From contig CAIJFC010000274.1 in NCBI GenBank assembly GCA_903819815.1, positions 1 through 10,167 of the forward strand: a stretch of DNA of 10,167 nucleotides, given 5' to 3'. The notes under the pieces were generated by a model. That model was not told the DNA's origin, searched no databases, and saw only the letters and a program-made list of their open reading frames with translations. This document shows, in pieces, positions 1-6,716 of the stretch. The stretch's first letter is position 1. Each line of letters starts with the position of its first letter. Source of the DNA: an uncultured Bacteroidota bacterium (GTDB lineage: Bacteria; Bacteroidota; Bacteroidia; Flavobacteriales; Flavobacteriaceae). A program made the position numbers and the translations under genes.

Positions 1-55
1 AAATGCCCCAATTCATAGTTCCTGCAATAATAGGCGATAACTTATTTTTTTTCAA
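1..55 (-). CDS. Aldo/keto reductase family protein, N-terminal fragment (cut by window edge)
   Basis: Reading leftward from a TTG at 55, the frame gives about 18 residues: LKKNKLSPIIAG followed by TMNWGI. An in-frame stop lies just upstream (74-76) and no ATG lies between, so the gene starts either at TTG 55 or at the ATG at 16. The SPIIAGTMNWG pattern matches, from memory, the first beta strand of the YdhF-like aldo/keto reductases of flavobacteria, which are NADPH-dependent oxidoreductases with a TIM-barrel fold. Only the N-terminus is visible: the catalytic Asp/Tyr/Lys/His tetrad would lie off the window. The match to the family is by recognition of a short motif, so the call is tentative. 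The gene is divergent from the bat operon and shares a 212-bp upstream region with it. Confidence 0.5.
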   Translation of the reverse strand, partial: MKKNKLSPIIAGTMNWGI

Positions 56-163
56 GGTTATAGTATTAAAATGTTAAATTGATTGGAAAGGTTTTTAGGT
101 GATTTTCATAAAGTTCTTAAAATTATAAAAAGAAAATCACAATTCAGCCTTAAATGCAATTGA

Positions 164-207
164 TTTATAGAAGTTTTAACCATTTTTTAACATCGTACTT
201 CTAAAAA
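164..207. promoter_or_regulatory. Inverted repeat with internal direct repeats upstream of moxR (possible operator)
   Basis: TAGAAGT (168-174) and ACTTCTA (197-203) form perfect 7-bp inverted arms. Three more T-A pairs follow after one mismatch, giving outer limits of 164-207. The 22-nt spacer region contains TTTTAAC twice (174-180 and 185-191), an 11-bp spacing that is one helical turn. It lies about 60 bp upstream of the moxR start, in the divergent region. Regulatory function is inference. No convincing -7/-33 pair was found next to it; the nearest is TCAATTTG (213-220), one base off TAnnTTTG and lacking a TTG at the right distance. Confidence 0.3.
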
Positions 208-267
208 AAAATTCAATTTGCACTCTCAAATTTAAATGTTAAAATTTACACTATTAAAATCAGTAAA

Positions 268-1272
268 ATGGAAGAAAATACTTCAACTTTAGACATCAGA
301 GCGATAAATGAAAAAATTGAAAAAGAAAGTGCTTTTATAGACCTTCTTACGATGGAAATGAATAAAGTAATTGTGGGACAGAAACACATGATTGAAAGAT
401 TATTAATTGGACTTCTAGGACAAGGACATATTTTATTAGAAGGCGTTCCGGGATTGGCTAAAACTTTAGCGATAAATACTTTATCACAAGCCGTTCAAGG
501 TTCTTTCAGTAGAATTCAATTTACACCCGATTTATTGCCTGCGGATGTTGTAGGAACAATGATTTATAACATTAAACAAAATGAATTTTCAATAAAAAAA
601 GGACCGATTTTCGCTAATTTCGTCTTGGCAGATGAGATCAACCGTGCGCCTGCAAAAGTGCAATCGGCATTACTGGAAGCGATGCAGGAAAAGCAAGTAA
701 CTATTGGTGATACCACATTTAAATTGGAGAGACCGTTTTTAGTATTGGCAACTCAAAACCCAATTGAGCAAGAAGGAACGTACCAACTTCCAGAAGCGCA
801 AGTGGATCGTTTTATGCTTAAAACGGTTATCGATTATCCAAAAATGGAAGACGAAAGATTGGTAATTCGTCAAAATTTGAAAGGAGCCTACGAAAAAGTA
901 AATGCGGTAGTATCTGTAGAACAAATATTGCGAGCTCAAGAAGCAGTTCGTGAAGTTTATATGGATGAAAAAATAGAAAAATATATTCTTGACATTGTTT
1001 TTGCAACTCGTTTTCCTGAACAATATAAATTAGCTGATTTAAAACCCCTAATCAGTTTTGGATCTTCCCCTCGTGGCAGTATCAACCTAGCAAATGCTGC
1101 TAAATGTTATGCTTTTATTAAACGTAGAGGGTATGTGATTCCAGAAGATGTTCGTGCAGTAGTTCATGATGTATTGCGTCATAGAATTGGGATTACCTAC
1201 GAAGCAGAAGCGGAAAACATTACCTCTGTTGACATCATCAACAAAATCGTAAACGAGATTGAAGTACCTTAA
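268..1272 (+). CDS. moxR: MoxR-type AAA+ ATPase, first gene of the bat operon
   Basis: This is a 334-residue cytoplasmic AAA+ ATPase of the MoxR family, of usual length for the group. Visible motifs are Walker A GVPGLAKT (59-66), Walker B VLADEIN (119-125, with D122 and E123), the sensor 1 region around N164 (ATQNPIEQEG), an arginine-finger candidate R181 in VDRF, and a GSSPR sensor 2 motif near residue 269. MoxR ATPases usually act with VWA-domain proteins as chaperone-like machines for maturation or metal insertion, and three such partners follow here. The ATG at 268 is supported by the normal N-terminal length and an A-rich leader; no Shine-Dalgarno is seen, as expected in Bacteroidota. 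It is separated from the DUF58 gene by 82 bp of repeat-like sequence. The family call is firm; the client is unknown. Confidence 0.95.
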   Translation: MEENTSTLDIRAINEKIEKESAFIDLLTMEMNKVIVGQKHMIERLLIGLLGQGHILLEGVPGLAKTLAINTLSQAVQGSFSRIQFTPDLLPADVVGTMIYNIKQNEFSIKKGPIFANFVLADEINRAPAKVQSALLEAMQEKQVTIGDTTFKLERPFLVLATQNPIEQEGTYQLPEAQVDRFMLKTVIDYPKMEDERLVIRQNLKGAYEKVNAVVSVEQILRAQEAVREVYMDEKIEKYILDIVFATRFPEQYKLADLKPLISFGSSPRGSINLANAAKCYAFIKRRGYVIPEDVRAVVHDVLRHRIGITYEAEAENITSVDIINKIVNEIEVP

Positions 1273-1316
1273 TCAGCTTTAAGCTATAAACAGTAAGCAT
1301 TTAGAAAATTCTAATG

Positions 1317-1349
1317 GCTGAACGCTAATAGCTATTTGCTGAAAGCTAA
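1317..1349. repeat. Short degenerate repeat pair in the moxR/DUF58 gap
   Basis: GCTGAACGCTAA (1317-1328) and GCTGAAAGCTAA (1338-1349) match at 11 of 12 bases with a 21-bp period. The surrounding gap 1273-1354 also has AGCTTTAAGCT (1275-1285) and a small inverted pair TAGCT/AGCTA (1329-1333 and 1344-1348) ending six bases before the next ATG. Similar AGCTGA/AGCTAA-type strings are, from memory, common in flavobacterial intergenic DNA. There is no U-run, so a terminator is not supported. Confidence 0.6.
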
Positions 1350-1354
1350 AAAAA

Positions 1355-2218
1355 ATGGATACCAAAGAACTATTAAAAAAAGTACGTAAAATAGAAATTA
1401 AGACCCGAAGATTGAGCGATCATATCTTTTCGGGAGAATACCATACGTCATTTAAAGGGCGTGGGATGACCTTTTCTGAAGTTCGTCAGTACCAATATGG
1501 GGACGATATTCGTGCTATAGATTGGAATGTAACCGCAAGATATAACGAAGCGCACGTTAAAGTTTTTGAAGAAGAACGCGAGTTAACCATGATGTTAATG
1601 GTTGATATTTCTGGATCGGAGAGTTTTGGTTCTAAAAACCAATTTAAAAAAGATATTGTTACAGAAATTGCAGCCACAATGGCTTTTTCGGCGACACAGA
1701 ATAATGATAAAATAGGTTTGATTTTATTTTCAGATCAAATCGAGTTGTATATCCCTCCAAAAAAAGGAAAATCACACGTATTGAGAATTATTCGTGAATT
1801 GATTGAATTTCATCCAAAAAGCCATAAAACGGATGTTTCACAAGCCTTAAAGTTTTTATCGGGAACGCAAAAAAAGAAAGCAATTGTATTTTTAATTTCT
1901 GATTTTATGTCTGATGAATACGAAAGCACCTTGAAGATTGCTTCTAAAAAACACGATATTACTGGAATTCGAGTATTTGATATTCGTGAAGAAAAGTTGC
2001 CAAACCTAGGGATGGTTCCAATGTTAGATGCGGAAACTGGCGAAACACAATTAGTGAATACGGGGTCAAAAGCAATTCGGTTAGCATACGAAAAAGAATA
2101 CCAAAACAAAGTTGATTATTTTATTGAAACTTTTAGAAAATCAGGTTCCGGAGTTGTAAATACAAGGGTTGATGAAAGTTATGTAACCAAATTATTAAGT
2201 TATTTTAAGTCGCGATAA
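1355..2218 (+). CDS. DUF58 domain protein (VWA-like fold), MoxR partner
   Basis: This 287-residue protein has no signal peptide or membrane segment, so it is probably cytoplasmic. The DUF58 signature is clear: a segment running from F40 through R44, Y46 and G49-D50-D51 to R53, I55-D56-W57 and A61-R62. A VWA-like metal-ion-dependent adhesion site follows: D84-x-S86-x-S88 (DISGS), with T159 and D182 (LISDF) as plausible remaining ligands. DUF58 genes almost always sit beside moxR-type ATPases, and here the gene lies between moxR and the membrane Bat genes, so it is probably a soluble adaptor or partner of the ATPase. Its stop is followed after 5 nt by the next start, which suggests translational coupling. 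Family assignment is firm; biochemical function is not established. Confidence 0.93.
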   Translation: MDTKELLKKVRKIEIKTRRLSDHIFSGEYHTSFKGRGMTFSEVRQYQYGDDIRAIDWNVTARYNEAHVKVFEEERELTMMLMVDISGSESFGSKNQFKKDIVTEIAATMAFSATQNNDKIGLILFSDQIELYIPPKKGKSHVLRIIRELIEFHPKSHKTDVSQALKFLSGTQKKKAIVFLISDFMSDEYESTLKIASKKHDITGIRVFDIREEKLPNLGMVPMLDAETGETQLVNTGSKAIRLAYEKEYQNKVDYFIETFRKSGSGVVNTRVDESYVTKLLSYFKSR

Positions 2219-2223
2219 ATACA

Positions 2224-3843
2224 ATGAGAGTTAAATATTATATACTTTTCTTACTAATTTCAGTTTCACTATTTGCTCAAAAGCAAGTGGAAACTAAAAT
2301 AGACGTAACCAAAAATAAAATCGGGGCGCAATTCAATTTGACCTACAAAACAACAGTTGATACGGCATCAAAAGTAGTTTTTCCAACTTTAAAAAACTTT
2401 GGAAAAATGGAAGTGATCCGATCCTATGTGGTGGATACCATTAAAAATGGCGCGAGATACGAACTTATAAAAAAATATGGTGTAACCCAATTTGACTCTG
2501 GGAAATATGTAATTCCGAGTTTGAAAATTCTAATAAATAATAAAGCATTTGCTACCGATTCTATTTTAGTAGAAGTTTCTGATGTTAAAGTGGATACCCT
2601 AAAACAAAAATTATTTGACATCAAACCAATTGCCGAATCGGAATTTCAATTGAGTAATTTTTGGTCCTATTTCTTAATCATATTATCAATTTTAGGAATT
2701 GGTGCTTTGATTTATTGGTTAGTAAAAAAATACAAACAAAAGAAAGTGGAAGTAATTGAAGAGGTAAAAAGCCCTATAGAAAGAGCAACTATTTTACTTA
2801 AAAACTTAGAAAAAAAGGAACTTTGGCAAAAAGGTGCTGTAAAAGAATATTACAGTGAATTGACGGATATTGCACGGAATTATATTGAGGAAGCGATCGA
2901 AATTCCAGCTATGGAAAGCACTACTTCAGAACTGATTATTGCCCTTAGAGCCGCTTCTATCAAAAAGAAAATGACGGTTTCTGCTGAAACTCTTGAGAAT
3001 TTAGAGCGCGTTTTAATGCAAGCCGATTTAGTGAAATTTGCTAAATCAAGACCGGTAGATTTTGAAATTGCCGAAGACAAAAATAAGATTGAAAAAGCAA
3101 TTTTAACATTGGATAAATCCATACCAATAGAAATTGAACCGGAAGTTGACACAACGGAATGGGACGAAATGCGTCGCTTAGAAAAAGAGAAAAAAGAGAA
3201 AAGAAAACGAATATTAACTGCTGTAGGATTCGTTGTTGGCGCAATAGTAGCTCTATTGATTTTCTTGGTAGCAACCAAGGGATTTGATTATGTAAAAGAC
3301 ACTATTATTGGAAGCGCAACCAAAGATTTAGTGGAAGGACAATGGGTTTCAAGCGAATATGGTAATCCTAAAGTGCATATTGAGACTCCAAAAGTCCTCA
3401 CTAGAATTGATGCTTCTAAACAATTTCCAAAAGAGGTAGTTAAAATGCTAAAAGAAGGAAGTGTTTTTACATACGGAAGTTTGCAAAGCAATTTTTACAT
3501 CGCATTAGCTACAGCAACACCAAAACAAGAATTGGATTATGACCTTCAAAAAGGATTAGACGGAACTATAAATGGATTTGGAGGACAAAATGTAGTTTTA
3601 AAACAAGAAGAATTCCAAACCAAAATGGGCGTTTCTGGTTTAAAAGGTTTTGGAACAATGGTATTGCTTGATCCTATTTCAAAAAGTAGTGTTAAGTTGT
3701 ATTTTGAAGTAATCTTATTTAAAGAAAATGGTGGCTACCAGCAAGTAATTTTATTACATGAAGAAGGCGATAAATACGCGGAGCAAATTTCAGAAAGAGT
3801 GATCAATTCTGTTGAATTTAAAAAAGGCGAAAACAATGAATAA
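2224..3843 (+). CDS. Bat-operon membrane protein with BatD-like architecture and an extra C-terminal domain
   Basis: This 539-residue protein has several parts. A signal peptide is cleaved near A18-Q19. A beta-rich extracytoplasmic region (about 20-140) precedes a membrane segment at about 146-167. A charged, helical, probably cytoplasmic region follows (168-329), then a second membrane segment at about 330-352, and finally a ~185-residue extracytoplasmic domain. The middle region resembles the end of BatD in this same window: YYSEL with an R-N-Y helix at 209-220, then an F-A-K-S-R-P stretch near 271, against FYIAL with H-N-F and F-A-R-Y-A-P in BatD. Proteins here in related operons are usually annotated hypothetical or DUF4381-like. 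The C-terminal domain, with its final pattern ERVINSVEF, is reminiscent of PsbP/Mog1-like folds, which is inference only. The stop overlaps the batA start by 8 nt (ATGAATAA), so the two are probably coupled. Confidence 0.85.
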   Translation: MRVKYYILFLLISVSLFAQKQVETKIDVTKNKIGAQFNLTYKTTVDTASKVVFPTLKNFGKMEVIRSYVVDTIKNGARYELIKKYGVTQFDSGKYVIPSLKILINNKAFATDSILVEVSDVKVDTLKQKLFDIKPIAESEFQLSNFWSYFLIILSILGIGALIYWLVKKYKQKKVEVIEEVKSPIERATILLKNLEKKELWQKGAVKEYYSELTDIARNYIEEAIEIPAMESTTSELIIALRAASIKKKMTVSAETLENLERVLMQADLVKFAKSRPVDFEIAEDKNKIEKAILTLDKSIPIEIEPEVDTTEWDEMRRLEKEKKEKRKRILTAVGFVVGAIVALLIFLVATKGFDYVKDTIIGSATKDLVEGQWVSSEYGNPKVHIETPKVLTRIDASKQFPKEVVKMLKEGSVFTYGSLQSNFYIALATATPKQELDYDLQKGLDGTINGFGGQNVVLKQEEFQTKMGVSGLKGFGTMVLLDPISKSSVKLYFEVILFKENGGYQQVILLHEEGDKYAEQISERVINSVEFKKGENNE

Positions 3844-4837
3844 GGTGACTTTTCTAAATCCCGAATTTTTCTGGCTTTTCCTTTTGATTCCAGTTGTTAT
3901 AGCATGGCAAATATGGAAAAGAAAGGAACAAACTGCCACTTTAAAAATAAGTTCATTAAGGGGTTTTAAGAATTCAAAATCTGTTTTGACCAAATTAAAA
4001 CCGATGCTTTTTGTTTTTCGAATATTGGCATTAAGCTCTTTAATTATTGCAATGGCGCGCCCGAGAACTGTGGATGTGAGTAGCAAAACCAAAACCACAA
4101 AAGGGATTGACATTGTAATGTCTGTGGACGTTTCTGGGAGTATGTTGGCCAAAGATTTCAAACCAAATAGAATGGAAGCCTTAAAAGTGGTTGCAGAAAA
4201 TTTTGTGAAAGAAAGACCAAATGACCGAATAGGATTAGTAGTTTACGCATCTGAAGCGTATACCAAATCGCCAGTTACAAGTGATAAAGCGGTGGTAATG
4301 GATGCCATTAGAAGTATTAAATATGATAATGTTCTTAAAGATGGAACTGGAATTGGAATGGGTTTAACCACAGCAATTAACCGATTAAAAGACAGCAAGG
4401 CTAAAAGTAAAATTGTGATTTTAATGACTGACGGGGTAAATAATGCGGGTTTTATTGAGCCACAAACGGCATCTGATATAGCACAACAATACGGAATTAA
4501 AGTTTATACGATTGGAATTGGGTCCAATGGAATGGCCGATTTTCCTTACGCAATTGCGCCAAACGGGGAGTTTTTATTTAGAATGATGAAAGTAGAAATT
4601 GACGAAGCGTTACTTCGATCGATAGCAAAAAAAACTGGTGGAAAATATTTCCGAGCGTATAGCAATCAAAAATTAGAATCGATTTATAATGAGATTAACA
4701 AGTTAGAAACAACGGAAATTCAAGAGTTAAAATTCTATGATTACGATGAAAAATTTAGACTTTTTGCGCTTTTTGCCGGGGTATTATTGTTGTTGGAATT
4801 TGGATTACGAAACACCCTTTTTAGAAGTTTTATATAA
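3836..4837 (+). CDS. batA: BatA, membrane-anchored VWA-domain protein
   Basis: This 333-residue VWA protein has the standard Bat layout. Two hydrophobic segments lie near the N-terminus (about 9-27 and 57-74), the VWA domain begins at about residue 90, and a membrane segment closes the protein (about 307-325). The metal site is intact: D98-x-S100-x-S102 (DVSGS), T171 in DGTGIG, and D199 in LMTDG. The ATG at 3836 is preferred over an in-frame TTG at 3812: it gives the expected MNKVTFLNPEFFWL start, and its overlap with the upstream stop is a typical coupled arrangement. BatA is thought to work with the MoxR ATPase and the BatB paralogue next door in a cell-envelope assembly; its ligand is unknown. 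The family call is firm. Confidence 0.94.
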   Translation: MNKVTFLNPEFFWLFLLIPVVIAWQIWKRKEQTATLKISSLRGFKNSKSVLTKLKPMLFVFRILALSSLIIAMARPRTVDVSSKTKTTKGIDIVMSVDVSGSMLAKDFKPNRMEALKVVAENFVKERPNDRIGLVVYASEAYTKSPVTSDKAVVMDAIRSIKYDNVLKDGTGIGMGLTTAINRLKDSKAKSKIVILMTDGVNNAGFIEPQTASDIAQQYGIKVYTIGIGSNGMADFPYAIAPNGEFLFRMMKVEIDEALLRSIAKKTGGKYFRAYSNQKLESIYNEINKLETTEIQELKFYDYDEKFRLFALFAGVLLLLEFGLRNTLFRSFI

Positions 4838-4876
4838 TTTCGAAATCGTAAAGAAATTGGTATTTAAGAAAAATAT

Positions 4877-5914
4877 ATGTACGAATTAGACGAAAAAAAA
4901 TATTTGACTTTATTATTTGTCATCCCAATTTTGGTTGTGGTATTTCTATTCAATTTGTATTGGAAAAGAAAAAAACAACAAGAGTTTGGAGATTTAGAAA
5001 TGATAAAAAAATTGAGCCCTGAAAGTTCAGGATTTAAAACGGGTCTTAAATTTGTTGTTTTGACACTTGCTTTTGCTTGTTTAGTTATTGGATTAGTTAA
5101 TCCAAAAATAGGCACAAAATCAGAGACTATAAAGCGAGAAGGAATAGATATTGTATTTGCTGTCGACGTATCTAAAAGTATGCTTTGCGAAGATGTTGCG
5201 CCAAGTAGATTAGAAAAAAGTAAGCAGATTGTTTCGCAAATCATCAATCAATTAGTAGGTGATAGAATTGGAATTGTAGCCTATGCAGGAAGCGCATTCC
5301 CCGTTTTGCCGATTACTACTGATTATGGCGTGGCAAAAATGTTTTTACAAAGTATGAATCCTAACATGGTTTCTTCTCAAGGAACCTCATTGGATGACGC
5401 TATAAAATTATCTTCGACTTATTTTGATGATGATAAAAAAACGAGCAAGTTATTAATTTTAATTTCTGATGGAGAAGACCATTCCGAAGGCGCAAGTGAT
5501 GCAGCTGAAGAAGCAAATAAATTAGGATTAAAAATAATTACAATTGGATTAGGAACCCCAAAAGGCGGCCCAATTCCGTTAAAAGAAAATGGCAGAGTAC
5601 TGAGCTTTAAAAGAGATCAAAATAATGAGGTTGTAGTCACAAAATTGAATGAAGAAAGCTTAAAAATAATTGCGAAGAATACTAAAGGGGGTTATATTAA
5701 CGGAAATAATACCAAGGAAGTTTTAGAATATATTAAAAAGGCATTGGATAATATTGAAAAAAACGAATTTGAAGCACAGCAATTCACCGACTATAATTCG
5801 CAATTCCAATGGTTTTTAGGAATAGGATTTTTTCTATTATTTATAGATGTTTTCTTCTTAGAAAGAAAAACAGAATGGTTGAAAAAGTTGAATTTATTTA
5901 ATGAAAAACAATAA
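4877..5914 (+). CDS. batB: BatB, membrane-anchored VWA-domain protein
   Basis: This 345-residue paralogue of BatA has the same order of parts: a hydrophobic segment at about 10-28, a second at 57-74, the VWA domain from about 90, and a C-terminal membrane segment at about 308-327. The metal site reads D97-x-S99-x-S101 with K100 in place of the usual glycine (DVSKS), plus T170 in QGTSLDDA and D198 in LISDGED, so all coordinating residues are present. A 39-nt gap separates it from batA, and its TAA overlaps the batC ATG by one base (TAATG), which implies coupled translation. The DVSKS variant is, to my knowledge, common in BatB and does not suggest loss of function. The N-terminus is MYELDEKKYL, with no cleavable signal peptide. 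Confidence 0.94.
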   Translation: MYELDEKKYLTLLFVIPILVVVFLFNLYWKRKKQQEFGDLEMIKKLSPESSGFKTGLKFVVLTLAFACLVIGLVNPKIGTKSETIKREGIDIVFAVDVSKSMLCEDVAPSRLEKSKQIVSQIINQLVGDRIGIVAYAGSAFPVLPITTDYGVAKMFLQSMNPNMVSSQGTSLDDAIKLSSTYFDDDKKTSKLLILISDGEDHSEGASDAAEEANKLGLKIITIGLGTPKGGPIPLKENGRVLSFKRDQNNEVVVTKLNEESLKIIAKNTKGGYINGNNTKEVLEYIKKALDNIEKNEFEAQQFTDYNSQFQWFLGIGFFLLFIDVFFLERKTEWLKKLNLFNEKQ

Positions 5915-6645
5915 TGATGAAGTTGTTACTATATAGTTTTCTCTTGCTTTCTTTTGCGATTTTCGCTCAAGAAAAAGATTTTCATTTGCCTAGAGCAAAT
6001 AGTGAATTCGCAGATAAAAAATATGCAGAAGCAGAAGCGGAATACCGAATATCTCTTTCTAATAACCCAAAAAAATCTATTTCAGCCTATAATTTAGGGA
6101 ATGCTATTTACAAACAAAATAATAATTCAGAAGCCCTATTTTCCTATGAAAATGCAATAAAAAATGCTACCGCAAGACCTGAAAAACACACCGCTTTTCA
6201 TAATTCAGGGAATATTTACATGAAAGAAAAAAATTATTCAGCTGCTGTTGAAGCCTATAAAAATGCGTTAAGAAATAATCCTAATGATGAAGAAACCCGA
6301 TATAATTTTGCTTTAGCAAAAAAAATGCTGAAAAATAACCCTCCAAAGAAAGACGATAAAAAAGACAAAAAGGAGAAGAAAAAGGACGATAAAAAGAAAG
6401 ACGATAAAAAAGATAAAAAGAAGGACGACAATAAAAAAGACGACAAAAAGGACGGGGATAAAAAAGATAAAAACGACCAAAAAAATAATCAGGATGGGCA
6501 GCCAAAACCGAAGCCTGGTGGAATACAAAAAGAACGCGTTCAAAATTTATTAGACGCGGTGAACAATGAAGAAAAGAAGATACAAGATAAAGTAAATGCT
6601 AATAAAGTGAAGGGCAAACCAATTCAAACAGAGAAAGATTGGTAA
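5914..6645 (+). CDS. batC: BatC, secreted TPR protein with Lys/Asp-rich tail
   Basis: This 243-residue protein has a signal peptide with cleavage near A18-Q19 (IFAQ). Tetratricopeptide repeats span about 25-137, with typical NLGNAIYK (60-67) and NSGNIYMK (97-104) helices. A lysine/aspartate-rich low-complexity region covers 145-192. The tail of about 50 residues contains QKERVQNLLDAVNNEEKK, a helix usual in BatC ends. TPRs mediate protein contacts, so BatC probably scaffolds the Bat complex on the extracytoplasmic side. Two consecutive ATGs (5914 and 5917) are possible starts; 5914 overlaps the batB stop. No membrane segment follows the signal peptide. Whether the mature protein stays attached to the membrane through BatA/BatB is not visible from sequence. 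Confidence 0.9.
   Translation: MMKLLLYSFLLLSFAIFAQEKDFHLPRANSEFADKKYAEAEAEYRISLSNNPKKSISAYNLGNAIYKQNNNSEALFSYENAIKNATARPEKHTAFHNSGNIYMKEKNYSAAVEAYKNALRNNPNDEETRYNFALAKKMLKNNPPKKDDKKDKKEKKKDDKKKDDKKDKKKDDNKKDDKKDGDKKDKNDQKNNQDGQPKPKPGGIQKERVQNLLDAVNNEEKKIQDKVNANKVKGKPIQTEKDW
6346..6487 (+). repeat. Low-complexity AAA/GAC-rich tract encoding the BatC Lys/Asp region
   Basis: About 140 bases are built almost only from AAA/AAG and GAC/GAT codons, giving irregular repeats of K-K-D-D-K-K-D-K units at BatC residues 145-192. The units are degenerate in register and codon choice, so it is not a clean tandem repeat. The many runs of five or six A are candidate slippage sites. It lies between the TPR domain and the conserved C-terminal helix, so it acts as a highly charged linker. 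Long open frames on the opposite strand here are an artefact of this composition. Confidence 0.85.
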
Positions 6646-6656
6646 AGTCTAGTCTG

Positions 6657-6712
6657 GTTTAAACGATTAAACAGTTAAACTATTAACAAAAAAACATTTC
6701 AACGATTAAACA
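6657..6712. repeat. TTAAACNN tandem repeat and repeated 12-mer in the batC/batD gap
   Basis: The gap 6646-6716 contains TTAAAC in an 8-bp period three times (6659, 6667 and 6675) and a shortened fourth TTAAC at 6683. It starts inside a GTTTAAAC palindrome (6657-6664). The 12-mer AACGATTAAACA occurs exactly at 6662-6673 and 6701-6712, the second copy five bases from the batD ATG. Strings of this type recur, from memory, in flavobacterial intergenic DNA. No terminator or promoter match was seen in it. Confidence 0.7.
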
Positions 6713-6716
6713 AGTA

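Noticed and set aside
213..220. TCAATTTG as the moxR operon -7 box
   Set aside because: One mismatch to consensus and no -33 TTG upstream, so not called as a promoter.
227..234. TAAATTTG on the minus strand, a perfect TAnnTTTG match upstream of the divergent gene
   Set aside because: No TTG at the -33 distance, and it is about 170 bases from the TTG start; in such AT-rich DNA a single box is weak evidence.
2880..3278. 132-residue minus-strand open frame opposite the 539-residue gene
   Set aside because: Low-complexity Ser/Ile/Phe composition and full overlap with a convincing gene; a shadow frame.
3812..3835. Longer BatA beginning at TTG 3812
   Set aside because: Adds residues MNLKKAKT with no family support; the ATG at 3836 gives the standard N-terminus and a coupled stop/start overlap.
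4837..4846. Ten-base palindrome ATTTCGAAAT just after the batA stop
   Set aside because: Too short to support a terminator or operator, with no loop and no U-run.
6255..6543. Several overlapping minus-strand open frames opposite batC, rich in Phe, Leu and Ser
   Set aside because: They are the mirror of the Lys/Asp codon tract (AAA and GAC read as TTT and GTC) and have no start context or family resemblance.
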